A stretch of DNA of 64,000 bases, from the NCBI GenBank assembly GCA_020637365.1, contig JACJWE010000001.1, positions 124,001 to 188,000 on the forward strand, written 5' to 3'. The notes beneath the pieces were generated by a model. It was given only the letters and a program-made list of their open reading frames with translations. It made no database searches and was not told where the DNA came from. The DNA comes from Acidimicrobiia bacterium (GTDB lineage Bacteria; Actinomycetota; Acidimicrobiia; IMCC26256; JAGNEX01). A program made the position numbers and the translations under genes. Shown piece after piece: positions 45,572 through 53,943 of this stretch; position 1 is the first letter of the stretch; every line of letters starts with the position of its first letter.

Positions 45572-46402
45572 CTAGCCGCGCCGCGTCGAGGACGTGCGGC
45601 GAGGGTCGCTAGGGCGCGGGCGGTCACCAGATTTGTTTGGTGACGACCTGGGTGCCCGGAGGTCGCCCTGACCGGGCACGGGCTGAGAGCCGTTTACCGG
45701 GCCAATCGGTTTGACGACGGGCGAGCTTGACCCGCCGATCTTGGAAGAGGATCCAGGACTCTGAGCCGGCACTTGGTTCGCTGGCCCGCCTTTGGAAGGT
45801 TGCTTTGGGCCCGGTTGAGGACCAGCCGATGGCTTTGGCTTGGCCGGGGGAGCGAATGCGCCGTTGGTCTGAGCGGGAGCGGCACCGGGTCGGCTCGACT
45901 GGGTCGCGCTGACGCTGGCGCGGGTTGCAGGTGCTGCGGACGAATTCGGACGGGCGAGGTCGGGTCGAATGCTGTCCGCGGTTGACCGAGGCCCAGAACC
46001 ATTTGATTCCGCGCGGGTGGGACGAGGCGCTGCCGCACGTTTGGTCGGTGTGGCCCGGAGACGTTCTTGTAGATCGCCGAGAGCGACCATCGCTTCTTCG
46101 GTCACCTTGCTCAGCGCCCGGCGAAGCATGACGGTTTCGGCTTGGAGTGCAGCGACGTCGTCGCCAGCGTCGGTTTGAACGCGGGCGATCTCGCGGAGTC
46201 GAGATGCCTCATCTTCGGCTCCGTAGACGCCCAAGACCTGCATCTGCAGGCGATGGTTTTCCTCGCGTAGAGCAATATTCTCTGCTCTGAGACGCTCGAT
46301 TTCACGCGCCCGCTCGTCCCGTGCTCTGCGTGGACGCGCCCCGTCTGGGAGCTGATCGTCACCGGCAGGCCGTGCGTTTGGCGTCTTGGAAAGTCGTGCC
46401 AA
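45572..46402 (-). CDS. Coiled-coil protein with Pro/Ala/Ser-rich tail, first gene of the Pel-like operon
   Basis: The 276-residue protein has an N-terminal coiled coil from about residue 28 to 118 (REIERLRAENIALREENHRL) and then a 150-residue disordered tail rich in Pro, Ala, Ser, Gly and Lys. There is no signal peptide, so it is probably cytoplasmic. I recognise no family. It precedes the deacetylase by 150 bases on the same strand and may be co-transcribed with it. The biased tail could be an interaction scaffold. A structural protein unrelated to the polymer is equally possible. Confidence 0.7.
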   Translation of the reverse strand: MARLSKTPNARPAGDDQLPDGARPRRARDERAREIERLRAENIALREENHRLQMQVLGVYGAEDEASRLREIARVQTDAGDDVAALQAETVMLRRALSKVTEEAMVALGDLQERLRATPTKRAAAPRPTRAESNGSGPRSTADSIRPDLARPNSSAAPATRASVSATQSSRPGAAPAQTNGAFAPPAKPKPSAGPQPGPKQPSKGGPANQVPAQSPGSSSKIGGSSSPVVKPIGPVNGSQPVPGQGDLRAPRSSPNKSGDRPRPSDPRRTSSTRRG

Positions 46403-46775
46403 CGTGTCACCCTTCGTTGTCGGCGCCGAGGCTGTGACTCCGCACCGACGTCATCGTATGGCGTCCCCGAGCAACCCAGCACCATCTTGAGGTGAGCGCT
46501 GCGGCATTGCTGGGATGTCGGTGATGCGAAATTGTGATGTCCGCATGTCGAGATCCGACGCCTCCGTAGCGATGAGAATAGGTCGCGTTGAGAGGGGTGC
46601 GGGGTATCGACCGCTGAAGAAGTTGCGCGGTTTGCTGAGGCTCTCACCCCAAGTGTGGCCGTTGATACGTTGTGTGGTTTCAGGGAGCGAGTTGGCCCCT
46701 GATGCGCCGAAAGCGGCTTCACGCGGGACTTCGCTGTTTAGTATGCGGTCCGTTCCTGCTGCGTGAGGAGAACCA
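46403..46775. promoter_or_regulatory. Divergent intergenic region of the Pel-like locus
   Basis: This 373-base stretch separates the minus-strand operon from the plus-strand polygalactosaminidase gene. On the plus strand TAGTAT (46739-46744) is a possible -10 for the lipoprotein gene, with only a weak -35. I see no gene, repeat or riboswitch. Shared control of both transcription units is likely. Confidence 0.4.
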
Positions 46776-47666
46776 ATGAGTCGAAGTCGCCCGGCCTTGC
46801 CCTTCGTGGCGATCGCGATATTTGTTGCGCTGATGACCGGATGTTCAAGTTCTGGCGACGGTGACGAGGCGAGTGACACGACGGTCGCGGGAATATCCCC
46901 GACCGAGGAGGGGGGTGGCACCTCGGCCGGTCCAGACGCCTCACCCATCGCCGACGGGTGGTGGGAGCCGACGCGAGGCCTTTCGTGGCAGTGGCAGCTG
47001 CAAGGCGAGATCGATACGACCATCGATGCCGATGTGTACGACCTCGACATCACGGGACCCGACGATCAAATCCTCGCGACGCTCAAAGGTCGCGACATCA
47101 AGTTGATCTGCTACTTCAGCGTCGGTAGTTGGGAAGACTGGCGTCCAGATGCGGCCGATTTTCCCGACGATGTGCTTGGAAACGAGAACGGCTGGCCTGG
47201 TGAGCGCTGGCTGGACATCAGCAACCTGGATGCGCTGCGACCGATCTATCAGGAGCGGATCGACACCTGTGCAGAGCGTGGGTATGACGCCATCGAACCC
47301 GATAACACAGACGGCTACAGCCACGACACCGGCTTTGACATCACCGAGGATGATTCGATCGCGCTGCTGAACATGCTCGCGGATATGGCGCACCGCAAGG
47401 GTCTTGGCATCGCACTGAAGAATTCGCCGGTCCTGGTCGAGCGTCTGGCCGACACGGTCGACTTCGCCGTTGTCGAGCAATGCGTCTTTTATGAAGAGTG
47501 CCACTATTGGGACCCACTGCTCGATGCTGGAAAGGCCGTGTTCCTGGCTGAGTACCAGGTCGAACCCGAGAAGTTCTGTCCCCAAACCGAGCCGGTAGGT
47601 ATCAGCGCGATCTACAAAGATCAGATGCTCGATGCGGCCGTTCGATACTGCCCGGGTCAGCCCTGA
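46776..47666 (+). CDS. GH114-type endo-alpha-1,4-polygalactosaminidase lipoprotein
   Basis: The 296-residue lipoprotein has lipobox MTGC (Cys at residue 23), a Thr/Ser/Gly linker, and a TIM-barrel of the GH114/DUF297 type. WWEPTRGLSWQWQLQGEIDT, then KLICYFSVGSWEDWRPDAAD, RWLDISNLDAL and GYDAIEPDNTDGY (catalytic Glu/Asp) are the family motifs, and VEQCVFYEEC closes the barrel. The family cuts alpha-1,4-linked galactosamine polymers, the backbone chemistry of Pel. It is anchored outside the membrane. Related barrels form the hydrolase half of PelA. ATG 46776 has GAGGAG upstream. It shares one base with the next gene. Confidence 0.88.
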   Translation: MSRSRPALPFVAIAIFVALMTGCSSSGDGDEASDTTVAGISPTEEGGGTSAGPDASPIADGWWEPTRGLSWQWQLQGEIDTTIDADVYDLDITGPDDQILATLKGRDIKLICYFSVGSWEDWRPDAADFPDDVLGNENGWPGERWLDISNLDALRPIYQERIDTCAERGYDAIEPDNTDGYSHDTGFDITEDDSIALLNMLADMAHRKGLGIALKNSPVLVERLADTVDFAVVEQCVFYEECHYWDPLLDAGKAVFLAEYQVEPEKFCPQTEPVGISAIYKDQMLDAAVRYCPGQP

Positions 47667-48481
47667 TGGTCAGGTTCCCGACAGGAGACATCCTCGCAGA
47701 GCCTCCCAAACCCAAGGGTCCGAGCTATCCCAAGGTCCCGGCGGTCCCGGGCACGATCGTCGAGCACCGCCGCTCCGGGTTTCAGGGCATCATCATCGAC
47801 ACCTTCGATGACGGGGTCACGATCAAAGACCGCGACGGCAAACAACGGATCTTGCGCATGGACCCCGGAGCATTCAGGGTCGATGGACAGGTTGTTTCCA
47901 TCGTGCCAGCGCCGAGCCGTGCTCAGGCCGCACCGGTCACAACCGCATCTGGATCGACCGCCGTCAAAGACGTCAAAGCAAGGGTCGCGAGAGCGAGCCG
48001 CATTTATGTGGAAGGAAAACACGACGCCGAACTCGTCGAACGGGTCTGGGGTGACGACCTGCGGATCGAAGGCATCGTGGTGTTGCCCATGGACGGCGCC
48101 GACGATCTAGGTCTGCTGGTCAGGAAGTTTCAACCCGGACCAGGGAGACGCTTGGGTGTCTTGTTGGACCACCTCGTCAGCGGATCCAAAGAATCTCGCA
48201 TCGCCGCAGAGATTGACAACGCGGACGTCTTGATTACCGGCCATCGTTTTGTCGATGTGTGGGCCGCCATCCGACCCGACCGGGTGGGGCTCCCGCCGTG
48301 GCCGGATGTGCCTCGCGGTACGCCCTGGAAGGAAGGTGTTTGTCAAGCGCTGGGTGTTGCCGACCCCGCAAGCTTTTGGCGTCACCTCCTCGGACGCGTG
48401 TCAACCTACGCCGATCTGCACCCCGACCTGGTGGGTGCAGTCGAGCAGCTGATCGACTTCGTCACGGTCCCCGAAGGCTGA
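47666..48481 (+). CDS. DUF3097 family protein
   Basis: The 271-residue protein matches the actinobacterial DUF3097 family. The N-terminal part (TIVEHRRSGFQGIIID) resembles a small beta domain. The highly conserved ARVARASRIYVEGKHDAELV with ERVWGDDLRIEGIVV resembles a toprim-like core, and LLDHLVSGSKESRIA and VPRGTPWKEGVCQ are further hallmarks. It is probably cytoplasmic. The function of the family is unknown. The ATG overlaps the polygalactosaminidase stop codon by one base, so the two are likely translated from one mRNA, although the link may be coincidental. Confidence 0.9.
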   Translation: MVRFPTGDILAEPPKPKGPSYPKVPAVPGTIVEHRRSGFQGIIIDTFDDGVTIKDRDGKQRILRMDPGAFRVDGQVVSIVPAPSRAQAAPVTTASGSTAVKDVKARVARASRIYVEGKHDAELVERVWGDDLRIEGIVVLPMDGADDLGLLVRKFQPGPGRRLGVLLDHLVSGSKESRIAAEIDNADVLITGHRFVDVWAAIRPDRVGLPPWPDVPRGTPWKEGVCQALGVADPASFWRHLLGRVSTYADLHPDLVGAVEQLIDFVTVPEG

Positions 48482-48497
48482 ATGGCAGCGCTGATCG

Positions 48498-48526
48498 GTG
48501 CCTGATTTGCTGGCACGAAAATTTTT
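48498..48526 (+). terminator. Weak terminator after the DUF3097 gene
   Basis: GTGCC (48498-48502) pairs with GGCAC (48512-48516) over a 9-base loop, followed by GAAA and five T residues (48522-48526). The stem is short, so confidence is limited. Confidence 0.45.
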
Positions 48527-48568
48527 CTAAATGACACTCAAGTAACTCGCCGATTCTGCCGAAGGGCA

Positions 48569-48589
48569 CCTCAAGGAGGTTCCTTGAGG
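48569..48589 (+). promoter_or_regulatory. 9-bp hairpin holding a perfect Shine-Dalgarno sequence
   Basis: CCTCAAGGA (48569-48577) pairs with TCCTTGAGG (48581-48589) over a GGT loop. The 5' arm plus loop reads AAGGAGGT (48573-48580), an exact anti-16S match, so it is sequestered when folded. A 21-codon frame from TTG 48584 runs to a stop overlapping the ATG at 48643. Confidence 0.4.
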
Positions 48590-48642
48590 CCTCCTGCTGG
48601 TCGTTGGTATCCCGCTACACCACGACAATCCGGAGGTCGAAC

Positions 48643-49887
48643 ATGTTGAGCCCGCGCCACTTCCCCCAGGCCGCCCCTGCGGCTGTTGAGGGGGCGGCCG
48701 GTGCTGGCGCTTGTGCTCGCGTTGCTGACAGCGCTGGTCTTCGCGTCGGTCGCATCGGGGCGCGCCGGAGCCGGTACGGCAACCGCGACGCGCTCGATCT
48801 CGGGTGAGATCGTGTTGACCTCGGATGGCAGGAGTCAACTGGCGCAAAGGGTTTGGGTGTCGGTCGCGACGTTGAGCGGCGTGGAAGTCGCCCGGGTGCG
48901 TGTCCACCGATGGAACGTTTCGGGTCGTCGGACTGGAACCAGACCGTTACCGCGTCGCTTTTGTGATGCCGGCGTTGGACGTGACGTCCGTGATCGACGA
49001 TGGCGACTCCGCCGCGATGGCACCACCATCGTCGACGTGCGACAACGCTCGGTCAGCTCTGCTCGGCACCGAATTTCAAGTTCGTCCGACGGGTTCGGTG
49101 ACAGCGATTGGGGGTCGGTGTGGATCGACGTGAACGGCAATGATTCCGCTGATGCGGACGACAGACCAGCGGTGGGTTCGTGGATCATTCTCGAAGACGG
49201 TGCCGGTAAGGAATTGGACCGCACAATCACCGACGACTCAGGGCGGTTTGTGATGCACGACACCTGTGTGTGTCGCACGACCGACCCGCAGCTGTGGCTG
49301 CGCGTCATCGCCCGCGACGCTGCCGCGTCGGGAAGAACGGCGGTGCCCGTCGGGTCGATGAGCATGACAGCCGCCATTCCCCTCGTGCCGAACCCGGAGC
49401 CGACGACCACGACCGCATCGTCCTCGACGCTGCCGACGGTTCGGACTCGGAACTCGCCACCGGTCGACACGGTCGACTCCGGCGCGGTGACGACGACAAG
49501 CTCCACCGTGACTGCAGTAAGCGCAGCCGACCGGCAAACGACCACCACTCAGGGCACTGTTGCCCAGTCGACCTCGACGCTGGCCAGTCGGGTCAAAGAT
49601 CAACTTCCGACGGAATGGCTCGTGGGTTCGCCGCCAGCCACGACGACTGTTCGCGTGCCATCTTCGACGACGACCACGGTCTTTTGGGAGAAGCAATCCA
49701 AACCTTGTCGGCGTCCTCGACCCCGCTGATCAGCGATCCCGGCAGCAAACGCGATATCGCTGCGGTCCTCTTGGTGATCGTGGCACTTGGCGGTCTCTGT
49801 GGACTCATGCTGGTGGTCTCAGGATCGCGGCTCAACGGTACCGAATCCGAGGACCCAGACGATGTGTTCCCATTCCGAACTGAATAG
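48643..49887 (+). CDS. Secreted SdrD B-like surface protein with C-terminal anchor, multiple frameshifts
   Basis: Read through four indels, this is one protein of about 415 residues. It has an N-terminal signal helix (VLALVLALLTALVFASVASG), a first beta-sandwich-like region (DGTFRVVGLEPDRYRVAFVM), an SdrD B-like domain (GSVWIDVNGNDSADADDRPA), a Thr/Ser/Pro stalk, and a C-terminal membrane helix (IAAVLLVIVALGGLCGLMLV). The shifts lie near 48692 (extra G), 48897, 49113 (a G missing in GGGGG) and 49690 (a T missing in TTTT). ATG 48643 has GGAGG 6 bases upstream. The domain order is that of actinobacterial adhesin-like proteins. A pseudogene is possible, but homopolymer indels point to sequence error. 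Confidence 0.7.
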
Positions 49888-49944
49888 CACGTTCTTTCCT
49901 CAGCGCGCTGACAGCGCATGCCGCTAAAGCTGCCATCACATCGC

Positions 49945-50847
49945 TCAGGTCGAGATGGCGTCGTTCGGAAGCGGGCCGGCCCTTCGGGTCAGATGAACCT
50001 CGGGTTGTCCGGTGAACGCCAAACGCGTCGCCGCAACGGCACAGATGACGGCACCGACCATGTGGAGCCAGACCAGACCCACGGGGACCCCGGTGAAGTA
50101 TTGGATATAACCCACGATGCCCTGCGCTGTGAGTACGGCGGCGACGGTTAACGCTGCGGAACGCACCGCCCTGTGACGATTTCGAGAGGTGATTGCCGCA
50201 GCGATGAGTGACAGCCATGCCAGGACGCTGTGCACCCGAGCGACGCTCGATACGTCGAGGGCGAAACGGGGGACGTCCTCTTCACCGCCATGTGGCCCTG
50301 AACCCGTCACGACGGCCCCCGCAAAGACGGTCACAGTTACCAACGTCGCGACGGTGAGCACCCAGGGGTTCTTCGAGAGTGTCGGAGCTTCCGACCGAGG
50401 CACCGCACGGCACTGAAACGCCGCTGCGAGCACCAACGTCGCCATTCCCAGGATCATGTGACCCATCACGATCTGCGGCGCAAGACCGCTCCACACCGTG
50501 ATCGCACCGAGTACAACCTCGGCCATGATGACGCCGAACATCCCAAACAGCAGGTAGCGCAGGTCTTGCCGACCTTTGAACTTCGTGAGGACCAGGCGGG
50601 TGGCCATAGCGACGGGAACGACGATGATGATCGAAATGAAACGGTTGATCTGCTCGATCATGCCGTGGATCGTCAGTTCAGAAACGATGCGTTGTTCGGT
50701 GCAATTCGGCCAGTCTGGGCAGCCCAGGCCCGAACCGGTTAATCGAACAGTGGCGCCCGAAACGATGATTGCTGCCATCGCTCCGAGGACCCACCAGCTG
50801 AGGGTCCTCAGCCGCTCGTAGTCGGCCTTGCTTGCTGTTTCGGTCAT
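49945..50847 (-). CDS. ctaA: Heme A synthase (COX15/CtaA family)
   Basis: CtaA oxidises heme O to heme A for cytochrome c oxidase. The 300-residue protein has eight membrane segments and the family motifs GATVRLTGSGLGCPDWPNC, IHGMIEQINRF (heme-ligand His), MGHMILGMATL and VARVHSVLAW, where His residues ligate the two hemes. The C-terminal WLHMVGAVICAVAAT completes the family pattern. The CPDWPNC pair is a cysteine loop typical of Gram-positive CtaA. ATG 50847 overlaps the rnhA stop codon as ATGA. No cta oxidase genes are in the window. Confidence 0.93.
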   Translation of the reverse strand: MTETASKADYERLRTLSWWVLGAMAAIIVSGATVRLTGSGLGCPDWPNCTEQRIVSELTIHGMIEQINRFISIIIVVPVAMATRLVLTKFKGRQDLRYLLFGMFGVIMAEVVLGAITVWSGLAPQIVMGHMILGMATLVLAAAFQCRAVPRSEAPTLSKNPWVLTVATLVTVTVFAGAVVTGSGPHGGEEDVPRFALDVSSVARVHSVLAWLSLIAAAITSRNRHRAVRSAALTVAAVLTAQGIVGYIQYFTGVPVGLVWLHMVGAVICAVAATRLAFTGQPEVHLTRRAGPLPNDAIST

Positions 50848-51350
50848 GTCCAGCCCATACCTTCGTCGACGGAGAGTCGTTGTTGTACAGCGGTCGCCGC
50901 AGCCCGGGCACGGAGGTCGGCGGCTTCGTTGCGTTCGTGTCCAGCGTGGCCTCGAACCCATTTGAAGGTGACGTTGCGGCCGGTGAGCTCCCGATCGATA
51001 GAAACGATCAGGTCTCTATTGGCGACGGGTTTTCCCGCCGAGGTCTTCCACCCGCGGCGGCGCCAGTTATGAATCCAGCTGGTCAGGGCATCGATGGCGT
51101 ATTTGGAATCCGATTCGATGTGTAGCGTGGCGTCGCGTGGCAGCGAACGTAGCGCTTCAAGTACCGCCTGGAGTTCCATCTGGTTGTTGGTCGTGGAGAC
51201 GCTTGCGCCAGCTTGCCATCGGTGTGAATCGACATACCACGCCCACCCGCCGGGCCCTGGGTTGCCCAGGCAGCTGCCATCGGTCGCGACCACGATTCGT
51301 GACGCGGGTGTACCTTCCTCGGCAGCAAAAAGTGCGTCTTGTCCGTTCAC
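50844..51350 (-). CDS. rnhA: Ribonuclease H I
   Basis: RNase HI cuts the RNA strand of RNA-DNA hybrids. The 168-residue protein carries the DEDD set: DGSCLGNPGPGGWAW (Asp), NQMELQAVLEAL (Glu), ESDSKYAIDAL (Asp), and HAGHERNEAADLRA (Asp and His). GTG 51350 is chosen. TACCAT (51358-51363 on the minus strand) ends 7 bases before it, which suggests a leaderless transcript; a longer start upstream is possible. It overlaps ctaA by 4 bases and is divergent from dut. Confidence 0.95.
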   Translation of the reverse strand: MNGQDALFAAEEGTPASRIVVATDGSCLGNPGPGGWAWYVDSHRWQAGASVSTTNNQMELQAVLEALRSLPRDATLHIESDSKYAIDALTSWIHNWRRRGWKTSAGKPVANRDLIVSIDRELTGRNVTFKWVRGHAGHERNEAADLRARAAATAVQQRLSVDEGMGWT

Positions 51351-51566
51351 GCCTCCGATGGTATGCCCCACCTGAGACCGACTTCGCACGCCGGTGCGGA
51401 GATGAGTTGCGCGCTGCATTCTGGCGGTGGAGCTGGGTGTCGCCACGGAGCGGCCTCCATCCGGTGCGGGCGCGGTTTGGCTCACCCTCGGTGGGAGCAT
51501 GAAACTGCCGTCAGGTGTCGACGGCGGGCGGCTGCGCGCAGGCGTGAGTGACGTGAAAGCGGACGT

Positions 51567-52001
51567 ATGGAACTTGAGCTGGTCAGATTGGACCCCGAAC
51601 TCCCCCTGCCGGGTGCAGCGCATCCGGGTGATGCGGGGATCGACCTCTATGCCCGAGACGGCACCACCGTCGGGCGGGGAGGGGGGCGTCAGTTGATCGC
51701 GACGGGACTTGCGCTCGCGATTCCTCTCGGTTTCGCCGGCTTCATCCAGCCTCGGTCCGGCCTGGCCCTCAAACACGGCATCACCGTCTTGAACACGCCG
51801 GGGCTCATCGACTCTGGCTACAGAGATGAGCTCAAGGTCATCGTGCTCAATACCGACCCGGATAGCGACTACGTGGTTGAACGGGGTGACCGCATTGCTC
51901 AGCTGGTTATTCAGCGAGTGGAAACCGTGTCGCTAGTAGTTGTCGATTCGTTGTCTGAAAGTACCCGTGACCAGGGAGGTTTCGGCTCGACGGGGCGATA
52001 A
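51567..52001 (+). CDS. dut: Deoxyuridine 5'-triphosphate nucleotidohydrolase
   Basis: dUTPase hydrolyses dUTP to dUMP and so prevents uracil entering DNA. The 144-residue trimeric-type enzyme shows all five motifs: PGDAGIDLYA, QPRSGLALKHGI, NTPGLIDSGYRDE, ERGDRIAQLVI and the C-terminal STRDQGGFGSTG. No ribosome site precedes ATG 51567. A tRNA-Gly gene follows after 88 bases. It is divergent from rnhA over 216 bases. Confidence 0.96.
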   Translation: MELELVRLDPELPLPGAAHPGDAGIDLYARDGTTVGRGGGRQLIATGLALAIPLGFAGFIQPRSGLALKHGITVLNTPGLIDSGYRDELKVIVLNTDPDSDYVVERGDRIAQLVIQRVETVSLVVVDSLSESTRDQGGFGSTGR

Positions 52002-52089
52002 GGCCGTCGCGGTTGGTCGTGGAGCGGGCGAGTCGAATCGACTCCTTTCGGCTCAGGGGGTTCCGGGTGCTAGGATGTCCTCCGCTTAC

Positions 52090-52162
52090 GCGGACGTGGC
52101 TCAGCTGGTAGAGCATCACCTTGCCAAGGTGAGGGTCGCGGGTTCGAATCCCGTCGTCCGCT
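52090..52162 (+). tRNA. tRNA-Gly (anticodon GCC)
   Basis: The acceptor stem GCGGACG pairs with CGTCCGC. The anticodon stem TCACC/GGTGA encloses TTGCCAA, so the anticodon is GCC. The T-arm GCGGGTTCGAATCCCG is present and the discriminator base is T. The 3' CCA is not encoded. A TAGGAT -10 lies 13 bases upstream. Confidence 0.97.
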
Positions 52163-52180
52163 CAACGGGCCGAAATGGTC

Positions 52181-52227
52181 ACAAAAGTCGGGCGTTTCCC
52201 TCTGCGGGACGCCCGACTTTTGTTTTT
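52181..52227 (+). terminator. Strong rho-independent terminator after tRNA-Gly
   Basis: ACAAAAGTCGGGCGT (52181-52195) pairs perfectly with ACGCCCGACTTTTGT (52209-52223) over a 13-base loop, followed by TTTT. Confidence 0.95.
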
Positions 52228-52313
52228 ATGTGTCGCGCCGTGACGCCCCATTTTCACGACGGTCGCCCCCGGGTCGGTCGCGACGTTTTGTGTTGTGAAA
52301 GGCTTGGGCCCCG

Positions 52314-53675
52314 ATGAGCGCGACCGAAGTTTCACCGCCGCCAAGCGTCACTCCGCAGCAGCACAATCCCATCGACGACGATAAGGGTTCGCGTCGCCGA
52401 AAGCTGGCGTTGGTCGCTCTGATCCTGACCGGCCCGACGCTGTTCGTCCTCATCACGATGGCGACGATCGGCGGTCCGAAGGATCCGTTCGCCCGGGAAG
52501 CCTTCGACGATGGCGTCGATGGAGCCTATTTCATCGTTGGCGACGATCTGGTGGCGGCGAAGGGAACAGACCGGACCATCTGGGCGGATGCCGCTCGAGG
52601 TGTGACCGACTGGCGTCCCGATGTTCACGCCGATGGATGGTGGGCGATCAAGCCGTCCGAGGACGCACGCACCGTGACGATGTCGCTGTATGTGGCCGGT
52701 GAAGATGAACCACATGAGATGCTCGATCGCCCCAACAGCGGTCGGGTCGAAGTTGTTCAGGACGTCGTTTTTGTGAGTGGACCGGGCGACGGCACGGTGC
52801 TGCGACGTGAGCTGCTGACCGACCTTGGTGACCAAGACCTCGAGGTGAGTGACGATCCCCGATGGTTTGATGTTGGGCTCCTCGACGGAGCGGTGTGGGT
52901 GCTGGATCAAGATGCGCCGTTCATGGCGCGGACCGAAGCCTTCTCGAACCACGTGACCCGTACAGCATCCTTCGCAGCGTTGGTCGATCCCGTGTGGGAT
53001 CTCGGCTTCAACTCGGCCTGGGTCGTCGAGTCGGGGAGTGACCTCATGGTGCGACTCGACCTCAACACCAACAAGCGCCTCGAGATCCCCCTCGGCACAT
53101 CTCAATCAGAGGTTTCGCTCGTGCTGTCGACCGGGCGGTATGTGTGGGTGATGTCGATAGACGGCACGTCTCTGGCCATAGATCCCGAATCCAACGACGT
53201 TGTTGCTCGCTTCGACACCTCGCCGTTAGAGGGTGAATCGGTCGGCGCTGTGTTCGATCGCGCCGTGCTCCGCCGACAGTTTGACTATGACGGCGCATGG
53301 GGTCTGTCGTCCGACGGCGACCTAGTGCGCTTTGAGGTCCCGGCGCCGAGTGACGGATTTCAGGCTCCTGAAGTGGTTGCTTCGGGAGACTTCGATCAGT
53401 TGATCGCTGACGACGGCAACGTATGGGCTTATGGTGGCGAGCAGGCTGTCGGTGTCGACGGCGATGACACGGTGTCGGTGGTTGCTCCGCCGGACGCGGT
53501 TATGACCGCCGATGAACAATCGCTGTGGTTCGCGTCCCCTGAGGGGGTGTTTCGGCTGGATGTCAAACATCCCGAGGAGGGCGTCGACTCGGTACGGGTT
53601 ATCGGCGCGGATACCGACAAACGCCTTGGTGTGACCCAGCTGGTTGGCTATGCGCCCACGATTCCGGTCGACTGA
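52314..53675 (+). CDS. Membrane-anchored extracytoplasmic protein of unknown function
   Basis: This 453-residue protein has a short cytoplasmic N-terminus rich in Pro and Arg and a single membrane helix at about residues 29-50 (KLALVALILTGPTLFVLITM). A large outside domain of about 400 residues follows. Repeating segments with W-x-V-D/E and V-W-V (GGAVWVLDQ, GRYVWVMSI, DGNVWAYG, SLWFASPEG) spaced about 50 residues apart suggest a beta-propeller. I do not recognise the family. It lies between two tRNA genes with terminators on both sides, so it is monocistronic. Confidence 0.8.
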   Translation: MSATEVSPPPSVTPQQHNPIDDDKGSRRRKLALVALILTGPTLFVLITMATIGGPKDPFAREAFDDGVDGAYFIVGDDLVAAKGTDRTIWADAARGVTDWRPDVHADGWWAIKPSEDARTVTMSLYVAGEDEPHEMLDRPNSGRVEVVQDVVFVSGPGDGTVLRRELLTDLGDQDLEVSDDPRWFDVGLLDGAVWVLDQDAPFMARTEAFSNHVTRTASFAALVDPVWDLGFNSAWVVESGSDLMVRLDLNTNKRLEIPLGTSQSEVSLVLSTGRYVWVMSIDGTSLAIDPESNDVVARFDTSPLEGESVGAVFDRAVLRRQFDYDGAWGLSSDGDLVRFEVPAPSDGFQAPEVVASGDFDQLIADDGNVWAYGGEQAVGVDGDDTVSVVAPPDAVMTADEQSLWFASPEGVFRLDVKHPEEGVDSVRVIGADTDKRLGVTQLVGYAPTIPVD

Positions 53676-53820
53676 TGAGGACGTCGCCGAATGCGCTCGC
53701 CGGACGGTGCGGTGAGCCTGAGGGTTCGTGTGCGTGGCGTATCGGGGTAGGCGTTACCGGTCGGCGTCACGATGGCCGATAGGATATGCGGCTCCGCTGC
53801 CCGTCTTGGTGGCGAGACTT

Positions 53821-53892
53821 GGCGGTGTGGTCGAGTGGCTTAGGCAACGGCCTGCAAAGCCGTGTACACCGGTTCGATTCCGGTCACCGCCT
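53821..53892 (+). tRNA. tRNA-Cys (anticodon GCA)
   Basis: The acceptor stem GGCGGTG pairs with CACCGCC. The anticodon arm ACGGC/GCCGT encloses CTGCAAA, so the anticodon is GCA. The T-arm ACCGGTTCGATTCCGGT is complete. The discriminator is T and CCA is not encoded. Confidence 0.97.
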
Positions 53893-53904
53893 CAACATGA
53901 AAAC

Positions 53905-53943
53905 GGTGGAGCTCCGCATCATCGGGGCTCCACCCTTTTTTTT
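53905..53943 (+). terminator. Strong rho-independent terminator after tRNA-Cys
   Basis: GGTGGAGC (53905-53912) pairs with GCTCCACC (53927-53934), with a GC-rich loop, followed by C and eight T residues. Confidence 0.95.
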
